NCBI GenBank assembly: GCA_944989445.1
Contig: CALYLW010000133.1
Span: 1,724,829-1,788,828 of the forward strand
Source: Ampullaceana balthica
Taxonomy: Eukaryota > Mollusca > Gastropoda > Lymnaeidae
DNA length: 64,000 nucleotides
Direction of reading: 5' to 3'
In this document: piece by piece, positions 33,601 through 46,557 of the stretch
How positions within the stretch are numbered: position 1 is the stretch's first letter
Layout: every line of letters begins with the position of its first letter
Position numbers and translations under genes: made by a program
The notes under the pieces: model-generated
Databases searched by the model: none
What the model saw: only the letters and a program-made list of their open reading frames with translations
Told to the model about the DNA's origin: nothing

Positions 33601-36600
33601 CTTACGTCAGTGCTACAGTTTGAATGTATCACTTACGTCAGTGCTACAGTTTGAATGTATCACTTACGTCAGTGCTACAGTTTGAATGTATCACTTACGT
33701 CAGTGCTACAGTTTGAATGTATCACTTACGTCAGTGCTACAGTTTGAATGTATCACTTACGTCAGTGCTACAGTTTGAATGTATCACTTACGTCAGTGCT
33801 ACAGTTTGAATGTATCACTTACGTCAGTGCTACAGTTTGAATGTATCACTTACGTCAGTGCTACAGTTTGAATGTATCACTTACGTCAGTGCTACAGTTT
33901 GAATGTATCACTTACGTCAGTGCTACAGTTTGAATGTATCACTTACGTCAGTGCTACAGTTTGAATGTATCACTTACGTCAGTGCTACAGTTTGAATGTA
34001 TCACTTACGTCAGTGCTACAGTTTGAATGTATCACTTACGTCAGTGCTACAGTTTGAATGTATCACTTACGTCAGTGCTACAGTTTGAATGTATCACTTA
34101 CGTCAGTGCTACAGTTTGAATGTATCACTTACGTCAGTGCTACAGTTTGAATGTATCACTTACGTCAGTGCTACAGTTTGAATGTATCACTTACGTCAGT
34201 GCTACAGTTTGAATGTATCACTTACGTCAGTGCTACAGTTTGAATGTATCACTTACGTCAGTGCTACAGTTTGAATGTATCACTTACGTCAGTGCTACAG
34301 TTTGAATGTATCACTTACGTCAGTGCTACAGTTTGAATGTATCACTTACGTCAGTGCTACAGTTTGAATGTATCACTTACGTCAGTGCTACAGTTTGAAT
34401 GTATCACTTACGTCAGTGCTACAGTTTGAATGTATCACTTACGTCAGTGCTACAGTTTGAATGTATCACTTACGTCAGTGCTACAGTTTGAATGTATCAC
34501 TTACGTCAGTGCTACAGTTTGAATGTATCACTTACGTCAGTGCTACAGTTTGAATGTATCACTTACGTCAGTGCTACAGTTTGAATGTATCACTTACGTC
34601 AGTGCTACAGTTTGAATGTATCACTTACGTCAGTGCTACAGTTTGAATGTATCACTTACGTCAGTGCTACAGTTTGAATGTATCACTTACGTCAGTGCTA
34701 CAGTTTGAATGTATCACTTACGTCAGTGCTACAGTTTGAATGTATCACTTACGTCAGTGCTACAGTTTGAATGTATCACTTACGTCAGTGCTACAGTTTG
34801 AATGTATCACTTACGTCAGTGCTACAGTTTGAATGTATCACTTACGTCAGTGCTACAGTTTGAATGTATCACTTACGTCAGTGCTACAGTTTGAATGTAT
34901 CACTTACGTCAGTGCTACAGTTTGAATGTATCACTTACGTCAGTGCTACAGTTTGAATGTATCACTTACGTCAGTGCTACAGTTTGAATGTATCACTTAC
35001 GTCAGTGCTACAGTTTGAATGTATCACTTACGTCAGTGCTACAGTTTGAATGTATCACTTACGTCAGTGCTACAGTTTGAATGTATCACTTACGTCAGTG
35101 CTACAGTTTGAATGTATCACTTACGTCAGTGCTACAGTTTGAATGTATCACTTACGTCAGTGCTACAGTTTGAATGTATCACTTACGTCAGTGCTACAGT
35201 TTGAATGTATCACTTACGTCAGTGCTACAGTTTGAATGTATCACTTACGTCAGTGCTACAGTTTGAATGTATCACTTACGTCAGTGCTACAGTTTGAATG
35301 TATCACTTACGTCAGTGCTACAGTTTGAATGTATCACTTACGTCAGTGCTACAGTTTGAATGTATCACTTACGTCAGTGCTACAGTTTGAATGTATCACT
35401 TACGTCAGTGCTACAGTTTGAATGTATCACTTACGTCAGTGCTACAGTTTGAATGTATCACTTACGTCAGTGCTACAGTTTGAATGTATCACTTACGTCA
35501 GTGCTACAGTTTGAATGTATCACTTACGTCAGTGCTACAGTTTGAATGTATCACTTACGTCAGTGCTACAGTTTGAATGTATCACTTACGTCAGTGCTAC
35601 AGTTTGAATGTATCACTTACGTCAGTGCTACAGTTTGAATGTATCACTTACGTCAGTGCTACAGTTTGAATGTATCACTTACGTCAGTGCTACAGTTTGA
35701 ATGTATCACTTACGTCAGTGCTACAGTTTGAATGTATCACTTACGTCAGTGCTACAGTTTGAATGTATCACTTACGTCAGTGCTACAGTTTGAATGTATC
35801 ACTTACGTCAGTGCTACAGTTTGAATGTATCACTTACGTCAGTGCTACAGTTTGAATGTATCACTTACGTCAGTGCTACAGTTTGAATGTATCACTTACG
35901 TCAGTGCTACAGTTTGAATGTATCACTTACGTCAGTGCTACAGTTTGAATGTATCACTTACGTCAGTGCTACAGTTTGAATGTATCACTTACGTCAGTGC
36001 TACAGTTTGAATGTATCACTTACGTCAGTGCTACAGTTTGAATGTATCACTTACGTCAGTGCTACAGTTTGAATGTATCACTTACGTCAGTGCTACAGTT
36101 TGAATGTATCACTTACGTCAGTGCTACAGTTTGAATGTATCACTTACGTCAGTGCTACAGTTTGAATGTATCACTTACGTCAGTGCTACAGTTTGAATGT
36201 ATCACTTACGTCAGTGCTACAGTTTGAATGTATCACTTACGTCAGTGCTACAGTTTGAATGTATCACTTACGTCAGTGCTACAGTTTGAATGTATCACTT
36301 ACGTCAGTGCTACAGTTTGAATGTATCACTTACGTCAGTGCTACAGTTTGAATGTATCACTTACGTCAGTGCTACAGTTTGAATGTATCACTTACGTCAG
36401 TGCTACAGTTTGAATGTATCACTTACGTCAGTGCTACAGTTTGAATGTATCACTTACGTCAGTGCTACAGTTTGAATGTATCACTTACGTCAGTGCTACA
36501 GTTTGAATGTATCACTTACGTCAGTGCTACAGTTTGAATGTATCACTTACGTCAGTGCTACAGTTTGAATGTATCACTTACGTCAGTGCTACAGTTTGAA

Positions 36601-39600
36601 TGTATCACTTACGTCAGTGCTACAGTTTGAATGTATCACTTACGTCAGTGCTACAGTTTGAATGTATCACTTACGTCAGTGCTACAGTTTGAATGTATCA
36701 CTTACGTCAGTGCTACAGTTTGAATGTATCACTTACGTCAGTGCTACAGTTTGAATGTATCACTTACGTCAGTGCTACAGTTTGAATGTATCACTTACGT
36801 CAGTGCTACAGTTTGAATGTATCACTTACGTCAGTGCTACAGTTTGAATGTATCACTTACGTCAGTGCTACAGTTTGAATGTATCACTTACGTCAGTGCT
36901 ACAGTTTGAATGTATCACTTACGTCAGTGCTACAGTTTGAATGTATCACTTACGTCAGTGCTACAGTTTGAATGTATCACTTACGTCAGTGCTACAGTTT
37001 GAATGTATCACTTACGTCAGTGCTACAGTTTGAATGTATCACTTACGTCAGTGCTACAGTTTGAATGTATCACTTACGTCAGTGCTACAGTTTGAATGTA
37101 TCACTTACGTCAGTGCTACAGTTTGAATGTATCACTTACGTCAGTGCTACAGTTTGAATGTATCACTTACGTCAGTGCTACAGTTTGAATGTATCACTTA
37201 CGTCAGTGCTACAGTTTGAATGTATCACTTACGTCAGTGCTACAGTTTGAATGTATCACTTACGTCAGTGCTACAGTTTGAATGTATCACTTACGTCAGT
37301 GCTACAGTTTGAATGTATCACTTACGTCAGTGCTACAGTTTGAATGTATCACTTACGTCAGTGCTACAGTTTGAATGTATCACTTACGTCAGTGCTACAG
37401 TTTGAATGTATCACTTACGTCAGTGCTACAGTTTGAATGTATCACTTACGTCAGTGCTACAGTTTGAATGTATCACTTACGTCAGTGCTACAGTTTGAAT
37501 GTATCACTTACGTCAGTGCTACAGTTTGAATGTATCACTTACGTCAGTGCTACAGTTTGAATGTATCACTTACGTCAGTGCTACAGTTTGAATGTATCAC
37601 TTACGTCAGTGCTACAGTTTGAATGTATCACTTACGTCAGTGCTACAGTTTGAATGTATCACTTACGTCAGTGCTACAGTTTGAATGTATCACTTACGTC
37701 AGTGCTACAGTTTGAATGTATCACTTACGTCAGTGCTACAGTTTGAATGTATCACTTACGTCAGTGCTACAGTTTGAATGTATCACTTACGTCAGTGCTA
37801 CAGTTTGAATGTATCACTTACGTCAGTGCTACAGTTTGAATGTATCACTTACGTCAGTGCTACAGTTTGAATGTATCACTTACGTCAGTGCTACAGTTTG
37901 AATGTATCACTTACGTCAGTGCTACAGTTTGAATGTATCACTTACGTCAGTGCTACAGTTTGAATGTATCACTTACGTCAGTGCTACAGTTTGAATGTAT
38001 CACTTACGTCAGTGCTACAGTTTGAATGTATCACTTACGTCAGTGCTACAGTTTGAATGTATCACTTACGTCAGTGCTACAGTTTGAATGTACCACTTAC
38101 GTCAGTGCTACAGTTTGAATGTACCACTTACGTCAGTGCTACAGTTTGAATGTACCACTTACGTCAGTGCTACAGTTTGAATGTATCACTTACGTCAGTG
38201 CTACAGTTTGAATGTATCACTTACGTCAGTGCTACAGTTTGAATGTATCACTTACGTCAGTGCTACAGTTTGAATGTATCACTTACGTCAGTGCTACAGT
38301 TTGAATGTATCACTTACGTCAGTGCTACAGTTTGAATGTATCACTTACGTCAGTGCTACAGTTTGAATGTACCACTTACGTCAGTGCTACAGTTTGAATG
38401 TACCACTTACGTCAGTGCTACAGTTTGAATGTACCACTTACGTCAGTGCTACAGTTTGAATGTACCACTTACGTCAGTGCTACAGTTTGAATGTATCACT
38501 TACGTCAGTGCTACAGTTTGAATGTATCACTTACGTCAGTGCTACAGTTTGAATGTATCACTTACGTCAGTGCTACAGTTTGAATGTATCACTTACGTCA
38601 GTGCTACAGTTTGAATGTATCACTTACGTCAGTGCTACAGTTTGAATGTATCACTTACGTCAGTGCTACAGTTTGAATGTATCACTTACGTCAGTGCTAC
38701 AGTTTGAATGTATCACTTACGTCAGTGCTACAGTTTGAATGTATCACTTACGTCAGTGCTACAGTTTGAATGTATCACTTACGTCAGTGCTACAGTTTGA
38801 ATGTATCACTTACGTCAGTGCTACAGTTTGAATGTATCACTTACGTCAGTGCTACAGTTTGAATGTATCACTTACGTCAGTGCTACAGTTTGAATGTATC
38901 ACTTACGTCAGTGCTACAGTTTGAATGTATCACTTACGTCAGTGCTACAGTTTGAATGTATCACTTACGTCAGTGCTACAGTTTGAATGTATCACTTACG
39001 TCAGTGCTACAGTTTGAATGTATCACTTACGTCAGTGCTACAGTTTGAATGTATCACTTACGTCAGTGCTACAGTTTGAATGTATCACTTACGTCAGTGC
39101 TACAGTTTGAATGTATCACTTACGTCAGTGCTACAGTTTGAATGTATCACTTACGTCAGTGCTACAGTTTGAATGTATCACTTACGTCAGTGCTACAGTT
39201 TGAATGTATCAATTACGTCAGTGCTACAGTTTGAATGTATCACTTACGTCAGTGCTACAGTTTGAATGTATCACTTACGTCAGTGCTACAGTTTGAATGT
39301 ATCACTTACGTCAGTGCTACAGTTTGAATGTATCACTTACGTCAGTGCTACAGTTTGAATGTATCACTTACGTCAGTGCTACAGTTTGAATGTATCACTT
39401 ACGTCAGTGCTACAGTTTGAATGTATCACTTACGTCAGTGCTACAGTTTGAATGTATCACTTACGTCAGTGCTACAGTTTGAATGTATCACTTACGTCAG
39501 TGCTACAGTTTGAATGTATCACTTACGTCAGTGCTACAGTTTGAATGTATCACTTACGTCAGTGCTACAGTTTGAATGTATCACTTACGTCAGTGCTACA

Positions 39601-40418
39601 GTTTGAATGTATCACTTACGTCAGTGCTACAGTTTGAATGTATCACTTACGTCAGTGCTACAGTTTGAATGTATCACTTACGTCAGTGCTACAGTTTGAA
39701 TGTATCACTTACGTCAGTGCTACAGTTTGAATGTATCACTTACGTCAGTGCTACAGTTTGAATGTATCACTTACGTCAGTGCTACAGTTTGAATGTATCA
39801 CTTACGTCAGTGCTACAGTTTGAATGTATCACTTACGTCAGTGCTACAGTTTGAATGTATCACTTACGTCAGTGCTACAGTTTGAATGTATCACTTACGT
39901 CAGTGCTACAGTTTGAATGTATCACTTACGTCAGTGCTACAGTTTGAATGTATCACTTACGTCAGTGCTACAGTTTGAATGTATCACTTACGTCAGTGCT
40001 ACAGTTTGAATGTATCACTTACGTCAGTGCTACAGTTTGAATGTATCACTTACGTCAGTGCTACAGTTTGAATGTACCACTTACGTCAGTGCTACAGTTT
40101 GAATGTATCACTTACGTCAGTGCTACAGTTTGAATGTATCACTTACGTCAGTGCTACAGTTTGAATGTACCACTTACGTCAGTGCTACAGTTTGAATGTA
40201 TCACTTACGTCAGTGCTACAGTTTGAATGTATCACTTACGTCAGTGCTACAGTTTGAATGTACCACTTACGTCAGTGCTACAGTTTGAATGTATCACTTA
40301 CGTCAGTGCTACAGTTTGAATGTATCACTTACGTCAGTGCTACAGTTTGAATGTACCACTTACGTCAGTGCTACAGTTTGAATGTATCACTTACGTCAGT
40401 GCTACAGTTTGAATGTAT
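24609..40418. repeat. 31-bp satellite, 510 units in perfect phase
   Basis: Unit CACTTACGTCAGTGCTACAG plus TTTGAATGTAT. Unit starts fall at 24609 + 31n for n = 0 to 509 at every place checked, so no insertion or deletion is visible over 15,810 bp. By eye I find about 25 variant units. Most have C for T at the last base: 24701, 24887, 25910, 26065, 26251, 26964, 27119, 27305, 27615, 27770, 27956, 32048, 38093-38155, 38372-38465 and 40077-40356. Single other changes are at 24961 and 39212. Each unit has one CpG, in TTACGTCA, a bZIP/CRE-like site within a near-palindrome ACTTACGTCAGT. Confidence 0.98.
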
Positions 40419-40477
40419 CACATTTTCTTGTCACCTCTAAAGTTAAGTCGTGGATTGTTGCAGGTCAGTTACAAATA

Positions 40478-41036
40478 CAGTGCGACCCCGATAAGTCGCG
40501 GTCGTCGAGTCCACATTTGTGTAATTGCGACTTCAGTGAATCGCAATTTATCATCGCTTAGTACAGATTTCAGTGTAACTTATTGAGCGAAGTAAAGGAT
40601 GCAAATAAAAATGTGTTTTCTTCCCTATAATATTTTTTTAAAGTTAAATTGTTTATACTCACGTATTATGTATATCAATACTAACCTGGTACACTTGTTT
40701 TAATCCAATATATTAAAAGAACTTAAATTACAAAAATTACAGAAAAATCGGGAATTGTTTATAACTGATACTTTGTAGTAAGCCGAATGTTAATTATAAG
40801 AATACGTAAAACTTTTTTTATCCTTAATTACAGTTGTTTTTTTTTATATTTATGTTCATTTTAAAGTTATTTCTTTGTTAACCAGCTACTCAGCAATGAT
40901 TGCTTTTTACTGTCTTTGTTTTTCTTCCTTATTTCTTCCATGTCCAAACGAATTTGCTGTGTTACGTCACCAAATGTGGGAGCCATGGAATAAACGCGAC
41001 TTAACTAATTTCGCAAATAACGAGTCGTGACTTATA
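40478..41036. mobile_element. pogo/Tigger-like non-autonomous fragment
   Basis: It begins TA|CAGTGCGACCCCGATAAGTCG, the pogo/Tigger type of terminal repeat next to a TA. The right part has related but inverted CGACTTA and CGCGACTTAACT motifs, but no clean matching end; it is cut by the SINE tail. No coding potential. Confidence 0.5.
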
Positions 41037-41312
41037 TTATCTTATCTATACAGACGCTCCTTCTATGCAGAAGATAATTGCGTCCACGGACCAAACGGAT
41101 GATCTGTTGGCAAGTGATGCAGCGTTCACAGGCCACGTCTTTGTGGGTTCCACGCATTACCCAGCCGCCTAACTAGTGTCAGGTACCCATTCGGAGCTGG
41201 GTGACTCGGGGACGCCCAAGGCCCCGGGAACAAATCCTTGCCTTCACATGGATTCGAGCCCGTGACCATCGGTACGCCAGTCGAGCGCGCTGCCACTGGA
41301 CTACCGTGTCCC
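41036..41312 (-). mobile_element. tRNA-derived SINE
   Basis: On the minus strand it starts with an A box (TAGTCCAGTGG at 41303-41293), then a B box (GGCTCGAATC at 41260-41251). The body has GGGAACAAATCCTTGCC and GAGCTGGGTGACTCGGGGAC in plus sense. The tail has CAGACGCTCCTTCTATGCAG. The family recurs at 14995-15255 and, as a tail only, at 426-470. Confidence 0.72.
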
Positions 41313-41602
41313 TCTAACGGGATCTATATACATGTATGTGTTATATTTAATCGAAATTAATCGATTAATCGATTAAAAATTTTCTCGATTCATCTAACAA
41401 AAAATCAGTACCAGCCCTAATTATAAGATATGAATAGATACATAAACACTGGGTCTATACGTAAGAGTAAGACCGCCTTGTTTATGTCATTGGGGATTGA
41501 CACTGGTCAGAAAGGTCTGGCGTTGCCGGGGCATATGATATACATGTAATTATTACTTTGAAGTTGCCTGTTTGGGGCCGGGGGTATGTGTCTGATCTCG
41601 CC

Positions 41603-41710
41603 TCTATGCTAAAAGCGGTTGTAGATGTAGTTTGTCTTGCTATAATATCAGTAACTTCTATGCTAAAAGCGGTTGTAGATGTAGTTTGTCTGGCTATAAT
41701 ATCAGCACCA
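41603..41710. repeat. 54-bp direct duplication
   Basis: Two near-identical copies beginning TCTATGCTAAAAGCGGTTGT, one base different. Confidence 0.9.
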
Positions 41711-41782
41711 AAGTTCCTTATCAACATGAAAAAATGTGCCGCCTCTGGCGGACCGCTCTCTTCATACCTCTAACTACATACT

Positions 41783-42258
<476 letters not shown>

Positions 42259-43557
42259 TTCTCTCTATCTGCCCCCATCATGTTCATTCCAAAAAAAGAT
42301 ACTGCGGAATCAATAATACAAACTTCACCATTTAAAGATGCGCATGTTCTCAATCACAAGACAGAGAACAATTTCTGTCCTGTCAGACATTCTCTCCCTT
42401 TAACACAAACGACAACCCCCTGCATCTCAAACAATTCAACACAAACCACTGTGACCTTGACATAAAGAGCATATAATAAACAAGAAAGGCAACTGTGATC
42501 GACGTATCGCTTATCAAGAAACCGCCTTGGACCTTTTGTCTCCCAAGTTAAAGATGTCGCGTAGAAGCACAATGGTGTAGGTGGACCAGGGGTCAGCAAC
42601 TGTAGGTGTGAATCCGTACCCGACTGACTCTCCCACGCGGTGAGTGGACATCTGTTTTCACGGTGACCAATCCACCTGACCTTCTAGGTATGGACAAAAG
42701 CGTCCTTGTTTGACTTTGGATGTCAAGGAATAAGACAGATATCTGGACGCGGATAATCCGGATAATTTCTAAATATCCGTTCCAAAGTATCCTCCCTATA
42801 TCATGATATAGCTTTCCTCTTTGATACTTGTATCTAGTATCTTCAGTTCCCTTAATTAAAAATAAGAGCATAAACTTATTATCATTGGGTTTTTAAAAAA
42901 GGAAACAAAAGTTATTTTTAAAAAAATAATTCTATCAACAAGATTTGTGCTGCTGTGTTTGCCAGTGACTCTCTGATTACCCGTAGATAAGCGATTCGGA
43001 TAAGCAAGATTGGGGATTTTTTTTATTTTTTTTTAAAAATTTTTTTTTATTGGTTGAATTACCAACGATTTGATCTCATTCGAAAAATATTTTGTTCAGC
43101 CGATTTGTTTTAACATATTGGAATAACATGAACCCTATCGTATGAGTTTGCTTCTTTTAAACAATGACGCGATACATGTTCGTGTGAAAACACGCAAGCA
43201 GGTGACTTTTTGTGTTATTGAATCCTTCTGAAATACAATACATAAATGTGTATATACACTTCCACATATTTTCTTGAATTATTTATATCTAACACATTTA
43301 ACATACATGGCTGAGGCCAGTGAAATATGTTTATGTTCCAAAATCTGAGAGTTACGTGCAGTTACCCCAGTTATAGAAATATAACAAAAAGATTTCGATT
43401 TCAAAACACTCAAATTACAGTTAAAGACACAGTTTCAGTTACAGTTATATTTCTGACAAAATGAAAATTATCTGTAAAGCTGTCAAGATGTGAGAATTAT
43501 TATTATTTTTTTAAATTACACAAAGATATGATAATTTAATGTAAATCTCTTTGATAA
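42259..43557. other. Unassigned sequence
   Basis: A plus-strand donor-like GCG|GTGAGT occurs near 42645 without a convincing exon. A-/T-runs fill 42880-43060. No gene recognised. Confidence 0.35.
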
Positions 43558-43829
43558 GAGACTCATTTACAACTGTCTCGCAATATGAGGCTCATTTACA
43601 ACTGTCTCGCAATATGAGGCTCATTTACAACTGTCTCGCAATATGAGGCTCATTTACAACTGTCTCGCATTATGAGGCTCATTTACAACTGTCTCGCAAT
43701 ATGAGGCTCATTTACAACTGTCTCGCAATATGAGGCTCATTTACAACTGTCTCGCAATATGAGGCTCATTTACAACTGTCTCGCAATATGAGGCTCATTT
43801 ACAGCTGTCTCGCAATATGAGGCTCATTA
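43558..43829. repeat. 29-bp minisatellite, about 9 copies
   Basis: Unit AATATGAGGCTCATTTACAA plus CTGTCTCGC, very uniform. Confidence 0.95.
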
Positions 43830-44444
43830 CCAATATCACCTGTAAGTTAAGTTCATATAAGTATGCAAAAAATTAGCACGTGCACAACGTTGTGTATAAT
43901 ATATTATCCTTATTAAACTCTGCTGCGCGGTAATTTTAAACCGCTTCGCGGCATTAGCAGACAGCTGCGTGACCTCGCAGCTAAGCAGGAATATTGCTTA
44001 TACTTATAACTAGAAAAGTCCCCAAAAGATGACAAGTATGAAATGCTCAAGTGGAGAGAACCATTATGTTTGACATTTTGCCGTGGTAAAGGGCAGTAGA
44101 TTTAAATAACAAGGGCGGCGGGAGTGTATATTTAGATATGGCAAACAGCTGAATATCACCCCCTCTCCCCCTCTCCCTTTAACGACTTAGCGGGTCCACG
44201 AATTTTGTTGAAGTTAAGGCGATCGTGGTATCATGTTTAGGCCGTTGCCGTTGGCCTAAACACCGGACATATCTTAACCCTATAGAACGCTCAGTTAAAA
44301 TGTGTTTATACGACGGTAACACGTGATATTGCTGCATGGTCCGTTTGGCGATGTCCAAGTGTCTTAGTGACCAGGCCCGTCCTGTGTTGGTATAACACTA
44401 CGCTCGGCCAACGTCCAGTGACGGCACGGGTATTGAGTCTCACG
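43830..44444. other. Unassigned sequence with small inverted repeats
   Basis: It holds GC-rich hairpin-like motifs at 43920-43985 (GCTGCGCGG...CCGCTTCGCGGC, CAGCTGCG...CGCAGCT) and AGGCCGTTGCCGTTGGCCT near 44240. No gene recognised. Confidence 0.35.
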
Positions 44445-44774
44445 TCATAAGCCCGCGATTTGACGACAATGGAGAAATGGTGACAAAATATTTGATATGC
44501 TGTCCAGTTGTGACCCTGGAGAAAGTGACCACGGCGATTCGTGGAGGTGACCGGGGGTGGGTGTCTCCAATGCGGAGATGTTGTGAATGGCAAACTGTTT
44601 TTCCTGGGGAGATCCCAGGAGCTTAGAGGCCATGATAGACGGTTTCATCCTTGCCGCCTCCGCAAATTTCTCAGTGTCTTCGTTATAACGGACAGTGTCA
44701 AGTTGATAAATTTGTCCGCGTGTTTCTGCGGTTCCGACTGAGTAGAAATAGTATAACCTGAACTTCTCATGCAC
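44445..44774 (-). CDS. Unrecognised open frame, possible exon
   Basis: A 109-codon minus-strand frame in a locally GC-richer patch. A plausible acceptor (CTATTTCTACTCAG) lies at its start, before TCGGAACCGC near 44742. The part MKPSIMASKLLGSPQEKQFA then IHNISALETPTPG looks protein-like but belongs to no family I recognise. A convincing donor is missing. It may be a non-coding chance frame. Confidence 0.2.
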   Translation of the reverse strand: MHEKFRLYYFYSVGTAETRGQIYQLDTVRYNEDTEKFAEAARMKPSIMASKLLGSPQEKQFAIHNISALETPTPGHLHESPWSLSPGSQLDSISNILSPFLHCRQIAGL

Positions 44775-45689
44775 TCATTTTCAAATATAATGCGCCGCCC
44801 ATGTTTAACACACCGCGCGAATCAAGGTCTAAAATACATTACATTATGTAACGCGGTACAATAATTTATGATATGAGTTATTGAGCTTAGATTAAATATA
44901 TCTAAATTAGAAGGAAAAAATATGTTTTATACAATTTTTAGGACGTGAAATTACATAGATACGTGCAGATAGATATGTGCAGTAGTGAGTGCATGGCCCT
45001 TTAAAGATATCGGGAGGTGAGGTAGCGGTATTGTGTGCTGAGATTATGACTCCATTTGAGGAGACTTAAACATTGAATATTGTACATAAATATAATACTG
45101 TACCGTTACACAAATCAATAATATTACATTTTGTACACACAGAATTTCGCGTCTCTTGCAACAAGCAATAAGCCAATGAAATAGTCGCACGTCTAAAATT
45201 ATGGTTTACCACACACTGTTGTTATATTCTGTTCGAAGATTTATTTACAAAGACCACCACTACGTCTTAAGACCAACTATACTGAAATCTTTATTTGACC
45301 AGTGTCCATTCGCTGGTTCGTCAGCCAGAACGCCAAGAACTAAACACTCAGACAGACTTGAAGACCGCGGGCTCCATTGTGTCTTGGGGACTTGGGTTAC
45401 AACAAAAACAGACTTTCAATTGGGCTGTCCACTTAGCGGTCAGTAACTGTGGACACTGCTCAACTAGTCAATTCACGGACCAAGAACAGCAAAATAGAAC
45501 GTCTCCGTCAGTTGACGATAAACAGACAAAGATAATAAGATATAATGATATAATGCGCTGATAATATAAGAGGATATGGTAAGATGTTATGATAACATGT
45601 TATGATAAGATGATAGGATGAAATAAGATGCCAAGATAAGATTGAAATATAAGATAAGATGATAAGATCCTTTGAGGATCCAAATAAAA
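44775..45689. other. Unassigned sequence
   Basis: Open frames at 45201-45561 are not recognisable. 45520-45670 is a degenerate GATAAGAT-rich stretch. Confidence 0.35.
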
Positions 45690-46557
45690 GGAACTTATTC
45701 ATGTTACTTAATGAACTTATTCATGTTACTTAAGGAACTTATTCATGTTACTTAAGGAACTTATTCATGTTACTTAATGAACTTATTCATGTTACTTAAT
45801 GAACTTATTCATGTTACTTAAGGAACTTATTCATGTTACTTAAGGAACTTATTCATGTTACTTAATGAACTTATTCATGTTACTTAATGAACTTATTCAT
45901 GTTACTTAAGGAACTTATTCATGTTACTTAAGGAACTTATTCATGTTACTTAAGGAACTTATTCATGTTACTTAAGGAACTTATTCATGTTACTTAAGGA
46001 ACTTATTCATGTTACTTAAGGAACTTATTCATGTTACTTAAGGAACTTATTCATGTTACTTAAGGAACTTATTCATGTTACTTAAGGAACTTATTCATGT
46101 TACTTAAGGAACTTATTCATGTTACTTAAGGAACTTATTCATGTTACTTAAGGAACTTATTCATGTTACTTAAGGAACTTTTTCATGTTACTTAAGGAAC
46201 TTATTCATGTTACTTAATGAACTTATTCATGTTACTTAATGAACTTATTCATGTTACTTAAGGAACTTATTCATGTTACTTAATGAACTTATTCAAGTTA
46301 CTTAATGAACTTATTTATGTTACTTAAGGAACTTATTCATGTTACTAAAGAACTTATTCATGTTACTTAAGGAACTTATTCATGTAACTTAAGGAACTTA
46401 TTCATGTTACTTAAGGAACTTATTCATGTTACTTAATGAACTTATTCATGTTACTTAATGAACTTATTCATGTTACTTAATGAACTTATTCATGTTACTT
46501 AATGAACTTATTCATGTTACTTAAGGAACTTATTCATGTTACTTAGGGAACTTATTA
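45690..46557. repeat. 22-bp minisatellite, about 39 copies
   Basis: Unit GGAACTTATTCATGTTACTT plus AA, alternating TTAAGG and TTAATG variants. At the left edge they run T-G-G-T-T-G-G-T-T, an 88-bp higher-order unit; the centre is uniform TTAAGG. Confidence 0.96.

Larger units (their letters stand above)
23249..41419 (+). mobile_element. 18.2-kb hAT-type element carrying the giant satellite
   Basis: The left end is TAGGGCTGCGGAAATTAACG and the right end is CAGTACCAGCCCTA. The outer 8 bp TAGGGCTG/CAGCCCTA are perfect inverted repeats, and subterminal GATGAATCG plus TTAATCGATTAA motifs occur at both ends. Perfect 8-bp duplications ATTATAAG lie at 23241-23248 and 41420-41427, the length hAT transposases make. 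The left end matches the transposase N-terminal side of the hAT remnant at 3694-4510. A possible BED-finger remnant is at 23495-23540. Inside, in order: fold-back copy 2 (with a MITE), the 31-bp satellite, a pogo-like fragment and a SINE. A chance pairing of two unrelated ends is unlikely given the perfect 8-bp duplication. Confidence 0.8.

Noticed and set aside
24609..40418. CRISPR array
   Set aside because: Direct 31-bp repeats with no spacers, in a eukaryotic context.
24609..40418. Telomeric repeat or rDNA spacer
   Set aside because: The unit is unlike telomeric motifs and no rRNA sequence is nearby. A centromeric role cannot be judged from one window.
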